From Variovorax sp. PAMC26660 (GTDB lineage: Bacteria > Pseudomonadota > Gammaproteobacteria > Burkholderiales > Burkholderiaceae_C): a stretch of DNA of 64,000 nt. Under the pieces are notes generated by a model that saw nothing but the letters and a program-made list of their open reading frames with translations, searched no databases and had not been told where the DNA came from. The DNA lies in NCBI RefSeq assembly GCF_014302995.1, contig NZ_CP060295.1, forward strand, positions 6,191,501 through 6,255,500, in the 5' to 3' direction. The first letter of the stretch is position 1; the number at the start of each line of letters is the position of its first letter. The translations under genes and the position numbers were made by a program. Shown here one piece after another: positions 1 to 8,114 of this stretch.

Positions 1-452
1 CTCCAGCAGACATGGCTTACCTAGTGGACGGCTGCGTCTTTGTCGGCGATACGCTCTTCATGCCCGACGTTGGCAGCGCACGTGCGGATTTTCCCGGCGG
101 CGATGCGCGCCAGCTGTTCGCTTCGATGCACCGACTGCTGGACCTGCCACCCGAGACTGCGATGTATGTCTGCCACGACTATCCGCCCGCATCTCGATCG
201 CCACGCTGGCAGACCACTGTCGCGGAGCAGCGCGCCCATAACGTCCACGTACACGACGGCGTCAGCGAGGACGCTTTCGTCGCCATGCGGACGGCTCGTG
301 ACGCCACCCTGGATGTTCCGACGCTCATCCTTCCGTCGATTCAGGTGAACGTGCGCGGCGGGCAGCTTCCGCCCCCGGACGATAACGGGGTCGCCTACCT
401 TCGCATTCCGCTAAATGCGCTTGCTGTTCATCCGCTGGTTGGTTCAAAGTAA
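1..452 (+). CDS. MBL-fold metallo-hydrolase, C-terminal part (5' end outside window)
   Basis: The reading frame is open to the left edge, so the true start lies outside; the internal ATG at 12 is not the start. Visible motifs are GDTLFMPDVG (residues 12-21 counted from that ATG) and a later CHDY, both typical of the C-terminal half of the metallo-beta-lactamase fold in persulfide-dioxygenase/Blh-like proteins, where they carry metal-binding Asp and His. The family acts on glutathione persulfide or related thioesters and is linked to sulfide handling. The N-terminal HxHxDH motif cannot be seen. Family is fairly sure, substrate is not. Confidence 0.8.
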   Translation, partial: PADMAYLVDGCVFVGDTLFMPDVGSARADFPGGDARQLFASMHRLLDLPPETAMYVCHDYPPASRSPRWQTTVAEQRAHNVHVHDGVSEDAFVAMRTARDATLDVPTLILPSIQVNVRGGQLPPPDDNGVAYLRIPLNALAVHPLVGSK

Positions 453-530
453 GCGCTTGAGCTCGGCTTGGGATTTGCAGTTTCGGCGGCACGTGCAGGT
501 CAATTGCCGAGTCCCTGCATCGCAGGCCCC

Positions 531-809
531 CTAGGCGTCATGGTCGCCGACCTCTGGGTAGGCGGCCAAGCGTGTGAGCGCAAAGACATGATCGGTGAAG
601 CCCGCAGTATCGGTGTAGTGCTTTTCGAGCTGCAAGTCGGACTCGCAGTACAGTAGGCCGTCGAGTGCATAAGTCGAGCCGCGCACGCTGACTTTGACCA
701 ATAGGTCGGTTTCGCTGAACGTGTACGACAGGATCAAATCGCCGTTAGCGTCGGGAAATTGTGCCCTCTCCCCTGACGTTGCGTTGGTGCGTAGCCTAGC
801 TGGACGCAA
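531..809 (-). pseudogene. Tn3-family transposase remnant (catalytic core scrap)
   Basis: The predicted peptide contains YALDGLLY followed by [15 protein letters not shown], a signature stretch of Tn3-family TnpA around the second catalytic Asp (the D of YTDTAG). Only about 60 residues match; both sides degenerate and the other catalytic residues are missing. The open frame begins immediately after the stop of the sensor kinase gene, so the kinase operon abuts transposon debris. It is a dead fragment marking an old insertion or deletion. The exact homologous limits need alignment. Confidence 0.75.
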
Positions 810-2180
810 TTAGGTCGCTGGAGGCGATGTGAGGACCGGAAAGAGGACGGTGACGCTCAAGCCGGTTTGCTTCGCTTGATCTGAGAAATCGAGATCAATT
901 TGCGCACCGATGCGATTGGCAGTCGTCTGCACGATAGACAGCCCCAGGCCCGAGCCAATCTGCTCGCTGCCCAGCGTGCGGTAGAAAGGATCAAAAACGC
1001 GGTCCCGTTCGGCCAATGGGATGCCTGGCCCGTTGTCCTGGATGCGCAGTTCGACTTTCCCGTCCGACACATCCACCGAAAGATCGACCCGCCCTCCCTC
1101 TGGCGTGTAGCGAATCGCGTTATCGACCAGGTTCTTGACCACAGCGATCATGTCCAATTCGCTCGCCCACACTTTGGCGTCTTGCGTGCCTTCGACACCG
1201 ATGTCGATGTGCTTGGCTTCGGCTGACGGCATGAGGTCTTCCAGCACGCGGCGATAGATGCCCTGGACAGATACCGGCGACTGCGGCAAGTCGGTGGCCG
1301 ACTGCGCCTTGGCCAAGGTCAGAAGTTGATCCAACAGGCTCCGGCCACGCTCGATGCCTTGGCGCAGCACTGTCAGCCGTTCGCGTGCCAGGCCGGACAT
1401 TTCCGCTTCTGCCAGTCGTTCCGCTTGCAGCGAAAGCGCGGTCAGCGGCGAGCGTAGCTCGTGCGCGGCGTCCGCCACAAAGCGACGTTGCGATTCCATC
1501 GACTCGCCGACACGTGAGAGCAGGCGGTTGATCGCCACGGCGAACGCGCGCACTTCGAGCGGAAGGTGACGGTCTTCGACGGGGTGCAATTCCTGATTGC
1601 CACGCAGGTCGATTTCCTTTGATAGCGCAGCAATTGGCCGGAACATCTTGCGTACCAAGTCGGCGACGATCAGCAGCAAAACTGGCGCGAGAATCAGGAG
1701 AGGCATCACTGTACGTAGCGCCCCATCACGGGCAATTTCATTGCGAAAGCCGGATTCCTGCGCCACGGCGATGCGTTCGCCGGCAGTTGTGGTCATGACC
1801 AGCACGCGGAAGGCCTCGCCGCTAACTTCTAGCGTATGCAGCCCATCGGCCAGGGTTGTCGGGAGCGGGAGTGTTCCGCCTGTATCCACACTTGACGCAG
1901 AGGGATTGGCCTCGCCCAAGCGCTGGACGATCACGCGCGACTCTTCATCGGCATCCTTGAGACGGGTATCGGTGGTCGGCGTGGTCGGCGACAGGCGCTG
2001 ATGATCCATGAGCTGCGCGACCTGGCGCAGTACGTCGTCCTGTAGCTCGTGGGCCTCGTCGAAAGCGGACAGGAACGAGAATGCGCCTGCCACGATGGCC
2101 ACCACGAGGATTGCCAGCGACAGGGTGAAGGACAACTTGAGCTGAACTGATTCGTTCAAGCGCCTTTTGAGACCATCCAT
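810..2180 (-). CDS. QseC-like sensor histidine kinase
   Basis: A 456-residue inner-membrane two-component kinase. Two membrane segments (about 15-40 and 158-176) flank a roughly 115-residue periplasmic sensor. A linker/HAMP-like region follows, then the H-box with phospho-acceptor His240 (AAHELRSP), the N-box (NLVDNAIRYTPEGG, about 350-363), DNGPGIP (382-388) and GSGLGLS (409-415). The start overlaps the end of the response-regulator gene by 25 bases, so they are translationally coupled and presumably cognate. It is the last gene of the leftward operon starting near 6540. The signal is unknown; QseC/PmrB relatives sense cations or envelope stress. Confidence 0.93.
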   Translation of the reverse strand: MDGLKRRLNESVQLKLSFTLSLAILVVAIVAGAFSFLSAFDEAHELQDDVLRQVAQLMDHQRLSPTTPTTDTRLKDADEESRVIVQRLGEANPSASSVDTGGTLPLPTTLADGLHTLEVSGEAFRVLVMTTTAGERIAVAQESGFRNEIARDGALRTVMPLLILAPVLLLIVADLVRKMFRPIAALSKEIDLRGNQELHPVEDRHLPLEVRAFAVAINRLLSRVGESMESQRRFVADAAHELRSPLTALSLQAERLAEAEMSGLARERLTVLRQGIERGRSLLDQLLTLAKAQSATDLPQSPVSVQGIYRRVLEDLMPSAEAKHIDIGVEGTQDAKVWASELDMIAVVKNLVDNAIRYTPEGGRVDLSVDVSDGKVELRIQDNGPGIPLAERDRVFDPFYRTLGSEQIGSGLGLSIVQTTANRIGAQIDLDFSDQAKQTGLSVTVLFPVLTSPPAT

Positions 2181-2821
2181 CCGACCCCCCTGACGTTCTT
2201 GATGATTTCGCTGCCGAGCTTGCGCCGCAGTGCATGGATCAAATATTCGACCGCATTGCTTTCAACCTCTTCCCCCCAGCCGTAGATGCGATCTTCCAGT
2301 TCGCTGCGCGAAAGGATGGCTCCCGGCCGAATCAGCAAAGCTTGCAGCAGCGATAACTCCCGGTTGGACAGTTGCACCGGGTAGCCACCGTTAACGCTGG
2401 CTTCTTTTGTGGCCGGATCGAGCGACACCACGCCATTGGTGAGCACTGGCGTAGCCGTGCCGCCTTTGCGCCGCAGAACGGCGCGCATCCGAGCCAGAAG
2501 TTCTGCCATCTGAAAGGGCTTGGACACGTAGTCGTCGGCTCCGCCGTCCAGGCCGCGCAGACGATCATCCAGGCCATCACGCGCCGTGATGATGAGTAGA
2601 GGAACCGGGTTGTCCTTGGCGCGGATGCTAGACAGCACCTCCAGTCCATCCTTGCCTGGCAGGCCCAGGTCGAGCAGAACCAGGTCATAGTGCTGGCAAC
2701 CCAGTGTCGTGAGGGCGGTCTGCCCTTCCTTCACCCAGTCGGTGGCATAAGACGCATCCTTCAATGCGCCGTGGATCGCCTCACCGATCATGGGATCGTC
2801 TTCGACCAGCAATACCCGCAT
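2156..2821 (-). CDS. QseB/PmrA-like OmpR-family response regulator
   Basis: A 221-residue regulator. The receiver has the acidic pocket EDD (7-9), phospho-acceptor Asp51 (LLDLGLPGKDG) and Lys101 (VSKPF). The C-terminal winged helix (about 125-218) ends in the usual RGVGW hairpin. I chose the ATG at 2821 because it starts MRVLLVEDD and has a strong AGGAGAGG ribosome site directly before it; a longer frame upstream adds 17 unconserved residues. It lies 31 bases after the cytochrome b561 gene and overlaps the kinase gene. A second QseB-like regulator sits at 57434. Confidence 0.93.
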   Translation of the reverse strand: MRVLLVEDDPMIGEAIHGALKDASYATDWVKEGQTALTTLGCQHYDLVLLDLGLPGKDGLEVLSSIRAKDNPVPLLIITARDGLDDRLRGLDGGADDYVSKPFQMAELLARMRAVLRRKGGTATPVLTNGVVSLDPATKEASVNGGYPVQLSNRELSLLQALLIRPGAILSRSELEDRIYGWGEEVESNAVEYLIHALRRKLGSEIIKNVRGVGWMVSKGA

Positions 2822-2852
2822 TCCCTCTCCTCTTGGAATTATTACGCCCACA

Positions 2853-3404
2853 TTACGGCAGCATCGAGACAAGAACTTTATCTTTTAGTCTGATGTGGTG
2901 ATATATGGCAGCTAGTGCATGAATGCCTGCCAACCATATGATGACATCACCAAGCAGTTTGTGAATCTCGCCCCAATCTGCAAGGTTGGAAAAATAAGAA
3001 TTCCTAACAAAGGGGAACACGTTAATTCGCATTCCCCCTAATAACGTCAAAGGATGAGATTCACTTCCCAGAGCCAGCAGCGCAGAAATCGGCAGCGAAA
3101 GAAGTAATGCCCACAGCGCAAAATGCACCAATCGGGAAAGGCCAAGCATCCAGGTAGGCATCTGATGTCGTGGAGCACCAGGACGTACTGCAACCCAAAT
3201 CAAGCGCAAGAATGTGAGCACAAATACGGCGACACCCAAAGATTCATGCCAAACGATGTCATTTCGTGTGGCTGGATCGACTCCACCATCAACTATTCGC
3301 CCGAAGTCGCCAGGCCCTAACACGAATGCTGTAACAACAATCGTCGCCGTAATCCAATGAAAGGCTTTGCTTAATTTGTCATACTGATCAGGACTTTTTC
3401 TCAT
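2853..3404 (-). CDS. Cytochrome b561 family protein
   Basis: A 183-residue four-helix membrane protein. Candidate haem-ligand histidines are H16 (KAFHW), H53 (VWHESLG), H148 (EIHK) and H162 (GIHA), matching the prokaryotic b561/CybB pattern of quinol-oxidising cytochromes that bind two b haems. The start has a GGAGG site upstream. It sits between a four-repeat membrane-protein gene and the QseB-like regulator, all in one direction, so it is probably co-transcribed. Small b561 proteins next to PepSY and two-component genes are common in Burkholderiales, but the electron acceptor here is unknown. Confidence 0.9.
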   Translation of the reverse strand: MRKSPDQYDKLSKAFHWITATIVVTAFVLGPGDFGRIVDGGVDPATRNDIVWHESLGVAVFVLTFLRLIWVAVRPGAPRHQMPTWMLGLSRLVHFALWALLLSLPISALLALGSESHPLTLLGGMRINVFPFVRNSYFSNLADWGEIHKLLGDVIIWLAGIHALAAIYHHIRLKDKVLVSMLP

Positions 3405-3443
3405 GACATTGTTTCCTCCATATTGGCTGGGCTGACCGTATTT

Positions 3444-4202
3444 TCAATGCGCAGTTCGGGCTGCCCTTTGCCTGAACAGCAGGATCGCGGTCAGCATGAA
3501 GGCCAGCAGCGCGGCCGACGCCGAATAGCGACTCAGCGCCAGACCGCCCGCGCTCAGCGGCTTGTCCAGAAAGTCGCCGACCACGGCACCCAGCGGGCGG
3601 GTCAGGATGAACGCCGCCCAAAACAGCAGTGTGCGGGACACGCCCGTCCAGTAGTAGGCCGCCACCACCAGGGCGAGCAGCCCGCTGAACACAACGGCCG
3701 CGCCGGTGTAGCCCAGGCCCGCTGTGTCCGCCATCCAGTCACCTAACGCCGTACCCAGCGTCTGGGAGAACATGATCGTCAGCCAGTAGAAGGCTTCCGC
3801 CTTGGGCGAACTGACGGTACTCACCGACACGGAGCCGAGGGTGCGATGCCAGACGAAGAGCGAGCCGAGCAACAAGGCCAGCAGCAAGCTCGAACCGCCA
3901 GCGTACCCGATTCCGAGCGAACGATCCGCAAAGTCGGCCAACGTCGTGCCGACCGTGGTGGTGGCGATGATGGTTGTCCAGTACAGAAAGGGGTGGAAGT
4001 CCTTGGCCTTGACCTGCGCGACGACGGCAGCCAGGAAGATCACCGCGAAGATGCCGGTGCCGACCAGATAGCCCAGGTTCATGGACATCGAGACGGCATC
4101 GCCGCCTGTTTCGCCAAGCGTCGTGGCGGCAATCTTGATGAGCCAGAAAGCCAGCGTGACTTCGGGCACCTTGGCCAAGGCGTGTTCAGTGGATGTTCTC
4201 AT
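3444..4202 (-). CDS. Four-repeat membrane protein (COG4705-like), copy A
   Basis: A 252-residue hydrophobic protein of unknown function, about eight helices. A conserved N-terminus (KVPEVTLAFW) is followed by four spaced copies of LG-x4-D: G30-D35, G85-D90, G150-D155 and G205-D210, with spacings of 55, 65 and 55 residues. This indicates an internally duplicated fold with acidic residues in the membrane. Its paralogue (4700-5482) shares the N-terminus and the same repeat spacing. The ATG at 4202 has a GGGAG site. Repeated buried Asp suggests transport or channel activity, but that is inference; the COG assignment is from memory of the family pattern. Confidence 0.85.
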   Translation of the reverse strand: MRTSTEHALAKVPEVTLAFWLIKIAATTLGETGGDAVSMSMNLGYLVGTGIFAVIFLAAVVAQVKAKDFHPFLYWTTIIATTTVGTTLADFADRSLGIGYAGGSSLLLALLLGSLFVWHRTLGSVSVSTVSSPKAEAFYWLTIMFSQTLGTALGDWMADTAGLGYTGAAVVFSGLLALVVAAYYWTGVSRTLLFWAAFILTRPLGAVVGDFLDKPLSAGGLALSRYSASAALLAFMLTAILLFRQRAARTAH

Positions 4203-4218
4203 TGGACACTCCCACGGA

Positions 4219-4671
4219 TCAGGCTTTGCCTTCGAGCGTGTCGAAGGTTTTCAGCAAAGCACCCATCGCAGCCTTGCAGTCAGTTTGGTTTGGCGTATCG
4301 GCACGCAACGCCGACAACGCCTGGTCGATGGCTTTGTCGAGAACGTGCCAGTCGTCGGCAGCACGCGGTTTCAGTCCGGCCTCGGCCGAATCCCAGGCCA
4401 CCTCCAAATCCTTGATGCGGGTCTTGGCGGCGGGCAGATCTCCCTTGTCTACGATGGTGGCCACGTCAGTAGCGATGCTGCGAAATGCGGTCAGGTCGCC
4501 CAGCTTGGAGACAGCCTTGCCTTGCGATACCGTGCTGGCGTTGGCAGACGGTGCGGGGGCGGTGCTCGTGCCGCCTTGGTCGGCAGGCTTGGAGCAGCCA
4601 GTGGACAGAGCCACGAGCGCCACCGCCGACGCGGCGGCGATAAGGCGGCCGATAGAGTGCTGATTGGGCAT
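4219..4671 (-). CDS. Small lipoprotein of unknown function
   Basis: A 150-residue protein with a lipoprotein signal peptide: basic start, hydrophobic core, lipobox STGC with Cys26 as the lipidated residue. A short Ala/Ser/Pro-rich linker is followed by an acidic, mainly helical domain (about 55-148) with one extra Cys. The ATG at 4671 has AAGGAG seven bases upstream. It sits exactly between the two four-repeat membrane-protein genes, 16 and 28 bases away, so the three gene products are probably made together and may form a complex. I do not recognise the soluble domain. Confidence 0.8.
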   Translation of the reverse strand: MPNQHSIGRLIAAASAVALVALSTGCSKPADQGGTSTAPAPSANASTVSQGKAVSKLGDLTAFRSIATDVATIVDKGDLPAAKTRIKDLEVAWDSAEAGLKPRAADDWHVLDKAIDQALSALRADTPNQTDCKAAMGALLKTFDTLEGKA

Positions 4672-4699
4672 GATTTCTCCTTGGAAATTGGGAAGAGGG

Positions 4700-5482
4700 T
4701 TACTCGGCGGATTGGGCGGAGCGGCCTGCGTTCATGCCTATCTGAGCAACGGCTACCAGCATGACGATGACCGAGAGAAACAGCGCGCTGGTCCACATGG
4801 CCCCCATTCCGAGGCCACCGTAAGTCTTGGCTTGCGTCAACAGGTCGCCGAGGGCAGCGCCGAAGGGGCGGGTCAGGATGTAGCCGATCCAGAAGGTCAG
4901 CACGGCGTTCCCACCCATACGCCAGGCGGCATAGGTAATGCCGATCAGCGCGCCGAAGGCGACTGCGCCCCAGGTAAAGCCCAAGCCCAGTGCCTCGGTC
5001 GCCAGATCGCCGGCAGCAGTGCCCAGCGCAAACGTGCAGAGGATGGCTGACCAATAGAACAGCTCCCTGCTGCGCGTCACAATGTCGTGGATAGACAAGG
5101 TGCGTTCAACCTGATACCAGACAAAGAAGATCGCGGCGAGCGCCACGGCGAACGCAGATGTGCTGATGTACAAGCTGACGCCCAGGCCGTCGGTCAACAG
5201 ATCGGTGATCTGGGTACCGACCACGCTGACCAACACGACCGTTAGCCAGTAAATCCAAGGGGTATAGCGGCGGGTACGCAGTTGCGTGAACAAGGCGACT
5301 GCGAGCAACACACCCATGACGGTGCGCGTCAAGCCTTGGCCAAAACCCGCGTTGACCGCCAGGAAGTCAGCCCCCGTCTCGCCCACCGTCGTGGACATGA
5401 TCTTGATGATCCAGAACGACAGCGTGACTTCAGGGACTTTGTTGAGCCAGTCGCTTGCTCTGACCGTGGGCAAATTGTTCAT
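4700..5482 (-). CDS. Four-repeat membrane protein (COG4705-like), copy B
   Basis: A 260-residue paralogue of copy A with the shared N-terminus ([10 protein letters not shown]) and four G-x4-D repeats at G34-D39, G89-D94, G154-D159 and G208-D213. The near-identical register in both copies argues that the repeats are functional rather than chance. The ATG at 5482 is preceded by CAGGAGAA. A candidate regulatory motif lies 47-57 bases upstream, so a second promoter may drive copy B and the genes after it. Function unknown; a heteromeric transporter with copy A is possible but unproven. Confidence 0.85.
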   Translation of the reverse strand: MNNLPTVRASDWLNKVPEVTLSFWIIKIMSTTVGETGADFLAVNAGFGQGLTRTVMGVLLAVALFTQLRTRRYTPWIYWLTVVLVSVVGTQITDLLTDGLGVSLYISTSAFAVALAAIFFVWYQVERTLSIHDIVTRSRELFYWSAILCTFALGTAAGDLATEALGLGFTWGAVAFGALIGITYAAWRMGGNAVLTFWIGYILTRPFGAALGDLLTQAKTYGGLGMGAMWTSALFLSVIVMLVAVAQIGMNAGRSAQSAE

Positions 5483-5517
5483 GGTGTTCTCCTGCCGAGG
5501 TGAAAGGGATTGACGTC

Positions 5518-5539
5518 AGTCTGACCAAGCAGACTTAGC
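5518..5539 (-). promoter_or_regulatory. Candidate regulatory site upstream of copy B
   Basis: The 11-mer GCAGACTTAGC (5529-5539) occurs again at 6591-6601 upstream of the PepSY gene. Here it overlaps an inverted repeat AGTCTG-N6-CAGACT (5518-5535). Two occurrences upstream of two genes of the same operon suggest a shared operator, perhaps for the encoded QseB-like regulator. No promoter hexamers were assigned with confidence. Confidence 0.35.
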
Positions 5540-5551
5540 CCATCCATAGGC

Positions 5552-6148
5552 TCACTCGTGCACCCATCCCAGCGCGATCAGCCTGCCGAACAACAGGCGA
5601 TGGATACGGGTCGCCAGCCGGTAGATCGGCCCCAGATACCACCGTGCTTCGTGCAACGTCAGCACGGCACTGAGCGCCGCGACCGCGATGGCACCAAGCA
5701 TGTCCAGCGGAAAGTGAACCCCCAGGTAAATGCGTGACCAGGCGATGGGGAGGCCAAACAGAGCCAAAGCGACACCAGCCTTTAGTACTGTTCGCTGTAG
5801 CAGAAAGCTGAAGGCAACCGACCACCACAGCGTCAGGTGATCGCTGGGGAATGACGAGTCGGCAACATGGGGAATGAGCGTATGACCCAGTCCGATCATG
5901 AAAGGCCGGGGATGCGACCAAGCTAGGCCGATAATCTGATTGGTCAGCAGCCCGAGCAGGCCGGACGCGGTAGCGACGAGGAGCGCTTTGCGAGTGTTTT
6001 CGTTGCCGCGCAGCCAGCCGATGCCGATCAGGATCGGGACGGCCCAGATGAACCATTCCGCAAAGAAGGTGGCCAGCGTCACCACCAGAGCGTTCGGGTG
6101 TTCGGGTGCGTTGAGCCACAGGAAGAATGTTTGGTTGAGGTGTTCCAT
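5552..6148 (-). CDS. PAP2-superfamily phosphatase (undecaprenyl-diphosphatase-like)
   Basis: A 198-residue membrane phosphatase with the three PAP2 motifs: RP at 81-82, SFPSDH at 99-104 (catalytic His104) and SRIYLGVHFPLD at 138-149 (second catalytic His and Asp). Five to six membrane helices are expected. The family removes phosphate from undecaprenyl diphosphate or lipid A on the periplasmic face, recycling carrier lipid and altering cationic peptide resistance. ATG 6148 was preferred to a start seven codons upstream, because homologues begin near MEHLNQ. It is the second gene of the leftward operon and is clearly related to the phosphatase at 56828, which also precedes a QseBC pair. Confidence 0.9.
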   Translation of the reverse strand: MEHLNQTFFLWLNAPEHPNALVVTLATFFAEWFIWAVPILIGIGWLRGNENTRKALLVATASGLLGLLTNQIIGLAWSHPRPFMIGLGHTLIPHVADSSFPSDHLTLWWSVAFSFLLQRTVLKAGVALALFGLPIAWSRIYLGVHFPLDMLGAIAVAALSAVLTLHEARWYLGPIYRLATRIHRLLFGRLIALGWVHE

Positions 6149-6204
6149 GAAGTCTCCGGGCCGGATCACAGCGTCACGCGCGATCCGGCCACACTGGCAG
6201 GCGG

Positions 6205-6540
6205 TCAGTCTTGCTTGTCGTGGTCGTCATCGTGATCCGCCTTGTCCTCGGCAGACGAGATGACGGCGCCCTTGTCGGCATCGACCCGGACATCGAAGAC
6301 CTTGGCCCCGCTGACGACTTCCACGTCGTAGACCCAGCCTTGCTTCGAGTTTTCGTACTCGGCGCGCGATGCCTTGCCATTGGCATGCTGCTCGGCAACG
6401 GTGACAGCCTGGGTGAGCGGAATCTTGGCCTTGGTAATCGCCAGGGCGTCGTTTTCCATCCCGCCCTTGGCGGCATAAGCGACCGCGCCGGTTGCAGCGA
6501 TGGCAATAGCCAGCAGGGAAAGTTTGGTGTAGCGGGACAT
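6205..6540 (-). CDS. PepSY-domain periplasmic protein
   Basis: A 111-residue secreted protein. A clear signal peptide (1-23, ending AYA) precedes one PepSY domain (about 35-105), with the characteristic GWVYDVEVV strand and a following DVRVD(A)D segment, then an Asp/His-rich tail (DHDDDHD) that could bind metal. The ATG at 6540 has an AGAGA ribosome site; homologues start with similar MSRY-type sequences. It is the first gene of the leftward operon that ends with the QseBC-like pair. PepSY proteins next to QseBC are common and often regulator-induced, which fits autoregulation here. Confidence 0.88.
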   Translation of the reverse strand: MSRYTKLSLLAIAIAATGAVAYAAKGGMENDALAITKAKIPLTQAVTVAEQHANGKASRAEYENSKQGWVYDVEVVSGAKVFDVRVDADKGAVISSAEDKADHDDDHDKQD

Positions 6541-6895
6541 GATGTCTCTCCAGAAAAGTGCAGGGATTTGCACAGGGAGAAGCTACGTAGGCAGACTTAG
6601 CTCGTACTGAGCCGTGCCGTCGCCGCCGGAAATGGCGGGCAAGGCTAAGCGTGCTTTACTTTCCTTTTCTAAGACGACCGGGTCTGCCGTGATTCGAGGT
6701 CAAGCCTGGATAAGGCCAGTTTTAGGTCATTAAGAAAAGAACGACTGCTCATGTTGGACACGCGGAACCGGCCCCTCGCCATAGCTCGCGTGATCGGCTC
6801 TCCATGTTTTCGAGTCGGCCGTATTTTTTCAACTGCAGGCCAAAGCTGAATGGCATGGTCAGCCAAGCACAGCAAGGAAAAGATAGAATTTTTGC
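6541..6895. other. Divergent intergenic region between two envelope clusters
   Basis: This 355-base region separates the leftward PepSY operon from the rightward cluster beginning at 6896. It contains GCAGACTTAGC at 6591-6601 (shared with 5529-5539), 51 bases before the PepSY start, the only feature I can support. Short open frames inside have no ribosome sites and no recognisable protein. Promoters for both directions are expected here but could not be assigned. Confidence 0.5.
6591..6601 (-). promoter_or_regulatory. Candidate operator upstream of PepSY operon
   Basis: Second copy of GCAGACTTAGC, located 51-61 bases upstream of the PepSY start codon. The distance is compatible with an activator or autoregulator site. 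The assignment to the operon's own QseB-like regulator is inference. Confidence 0.35.
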
Positions 6896-7345
6896 GTGAG
6901 CATCGCCCATCTTCGTCGTCTTTCTGCAACATATTACCTGTGGTGGTGCTTTGCTGGCGTGGTGCTATCGATGCTGCAACCGTTCCTGTTCATCCACTTC
7001 CGACAGGACGGATGGGAAGACGAGCCAGGGTTTCGTGTGCGCAATGTGGAAGCCATGGCGTTGTTCTCGCCCGACGACCGGGCGGACCACAAGAAGGAGC
7101 TGGAGACGACGCTGTACGTTCCGGCCGGCGCACATGTCGACACGCCGATTGCATTCCAGCACGGCATCGAAACGATGATGGCTCTCGTGCTCCTGGTGCT
7201 GCCCCTGGTGGTGGTTCTGATGCGGCTCTTTCTACCCGCACAGCGCGCCATGTGCGAGCTCGTGCCATACCCCGGAGGGGCTCCCCCTCCGACTGCGCTT
7301 TGGCGGACTCAACCGCCACCCACTGCACCTCCCTTGACGGCCTGA
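6896..7345 (+). CDS. Hypothetical membrane protein
   Basis: A 149-residue predicted protein with a GTG start. There is one hydrophobic segment at about 11-34, a charged periplasmic-type loop (about 38-88) rich in Asp, Glu and His, a second membrane segment at about 90-113, and a Pro-rich tail. No domain is recognised. The ribosome site is weak, so the start is uncertain. It lies just upstream of the PAP2/ArnT-like pair in the same direction and may belong to that transcript. The loop and paired helices support a real gene more than the coding signal does. Confidence 0.55.
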   Translation: MSIAHLRRLSATYYLWWCFAGVVLSMLQPFLFIHFRQDGWEDEPGFRVRNVEAMALFSPDDRADHKKELETTLYVPAGAHVDTPIAFQHGIETMMALVLLVLPLVVVLMRLFLPAQRAMCELVPYPGGAPPPTALWRTQPPPTAPPLTA

Positions 7346-7526
7346 CAAGCGACGTCGCCTGACGTCACCCCCGGTTGCGCGCTCGCGCGGCCGGCCTTCT
7401 TGTTCCTGGCCGAAAGGTTGATATGACTTCGATTTCATGGTGCTCGGCGAGCACCCCGTACGCGCACGCCCGTTTCATCGGCCGCATGCCTGGACAGGCA
7501 AGCAAAGCCAAGAGGCGGGGCACATC

Positions 7527-8114
7527 GTGAACACACTCAACGTTGCGCTGCTGCATTGGATCGCTGCAGGGGAAGATCCAGATTCATGGGTACTTCTTGC
7601 CGGGCGCGTGATGGCCCTCTGGGGCGGTCCCGTCAGCGCAACGGTCCTGCTCTGGGCGGGATGGAAGAAGCCATCCGAGCGGACCCATCTGTTCGTCGTG
7701 ATCGCAGGCGCAGTCGCCGCGTCGCTGTTGTCGCACGCTCTGGCGTCGGCCTTGAACTTCCAGCGGCCGTTCGTCCTGGGCCTGGAACCGGGCTACATCA
7801 GTCATGACGCAAGCGGGTCTCTGCCAAGCACCCATGCCACGGTCATGTTCTTCGTTGCGGCTGCGTTCCTGATGCGGGGTGAACTGCGCCGCGTTGGATG
7901 GGTGCTTGTTGTCCTGGCAACCCTTACCGCGTGGTCGCGTGTCTACGTCGGTGTGCACTTTCCGCTGGACATCGCCGCAGGGCTCCTGCTCGGTCTGTTC
8001 CTGGCCGGCGTACTGGCGGCTGTCCAATGGAGGCATTCGGATGGCACTGCAATTCGTCGGCAAACGCGAACCCGCCGCAAGCGGGCCGGCCCCTCCAACT
8101 GGAGGCCGTCATGA
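7527..8114 (+). CDS. PAP2-family phosphatase
   Basis: A 195-residue membrane phosphatase with PAP2 motifs QRPF (79-82), SLPSTHA (98-104, catalytic His103) and SRVYVGVHFPLD (137-148). I chose the GTG at 7527, preceded by AGGCGGGG, because sequence before it is not hydrophobic and looks non-coding. Its stop overlaps the ATG of the glycosyltransferase gene as ATGA, so the two are translationally coupled. Coupling to an ArnT-like enzyme fits a role in recycling undecaprenyl phosphate released by sugar transfer, which is inference. It is only distantly similar to the other two PAP2 proteins in the window. Confidence 0.9.
   Translation: MNTLNVALLHWIAAGEDPDSWVLLAGRVMALWGGPVSATVLLWAGWKKPSERTHLFVVIAGAVAASLLSHALASALNFQRPFVLGLEPGYISHDASGSLPSTHATVMFFVAAAFLMRGELRRVGWVLVVLATLTAWSRVYVGVHFPLDIAAGLLLGLFLAGVLAAVQWRHSDGTAIRRQTRTRRKRAGPSNWRPS

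Noticed and set aside
6669..6932. 87-codon leftward frame in the divergent region
   Set aside because: No ribosome site, mixed basic composition and overlap with the start of the rightward gene.
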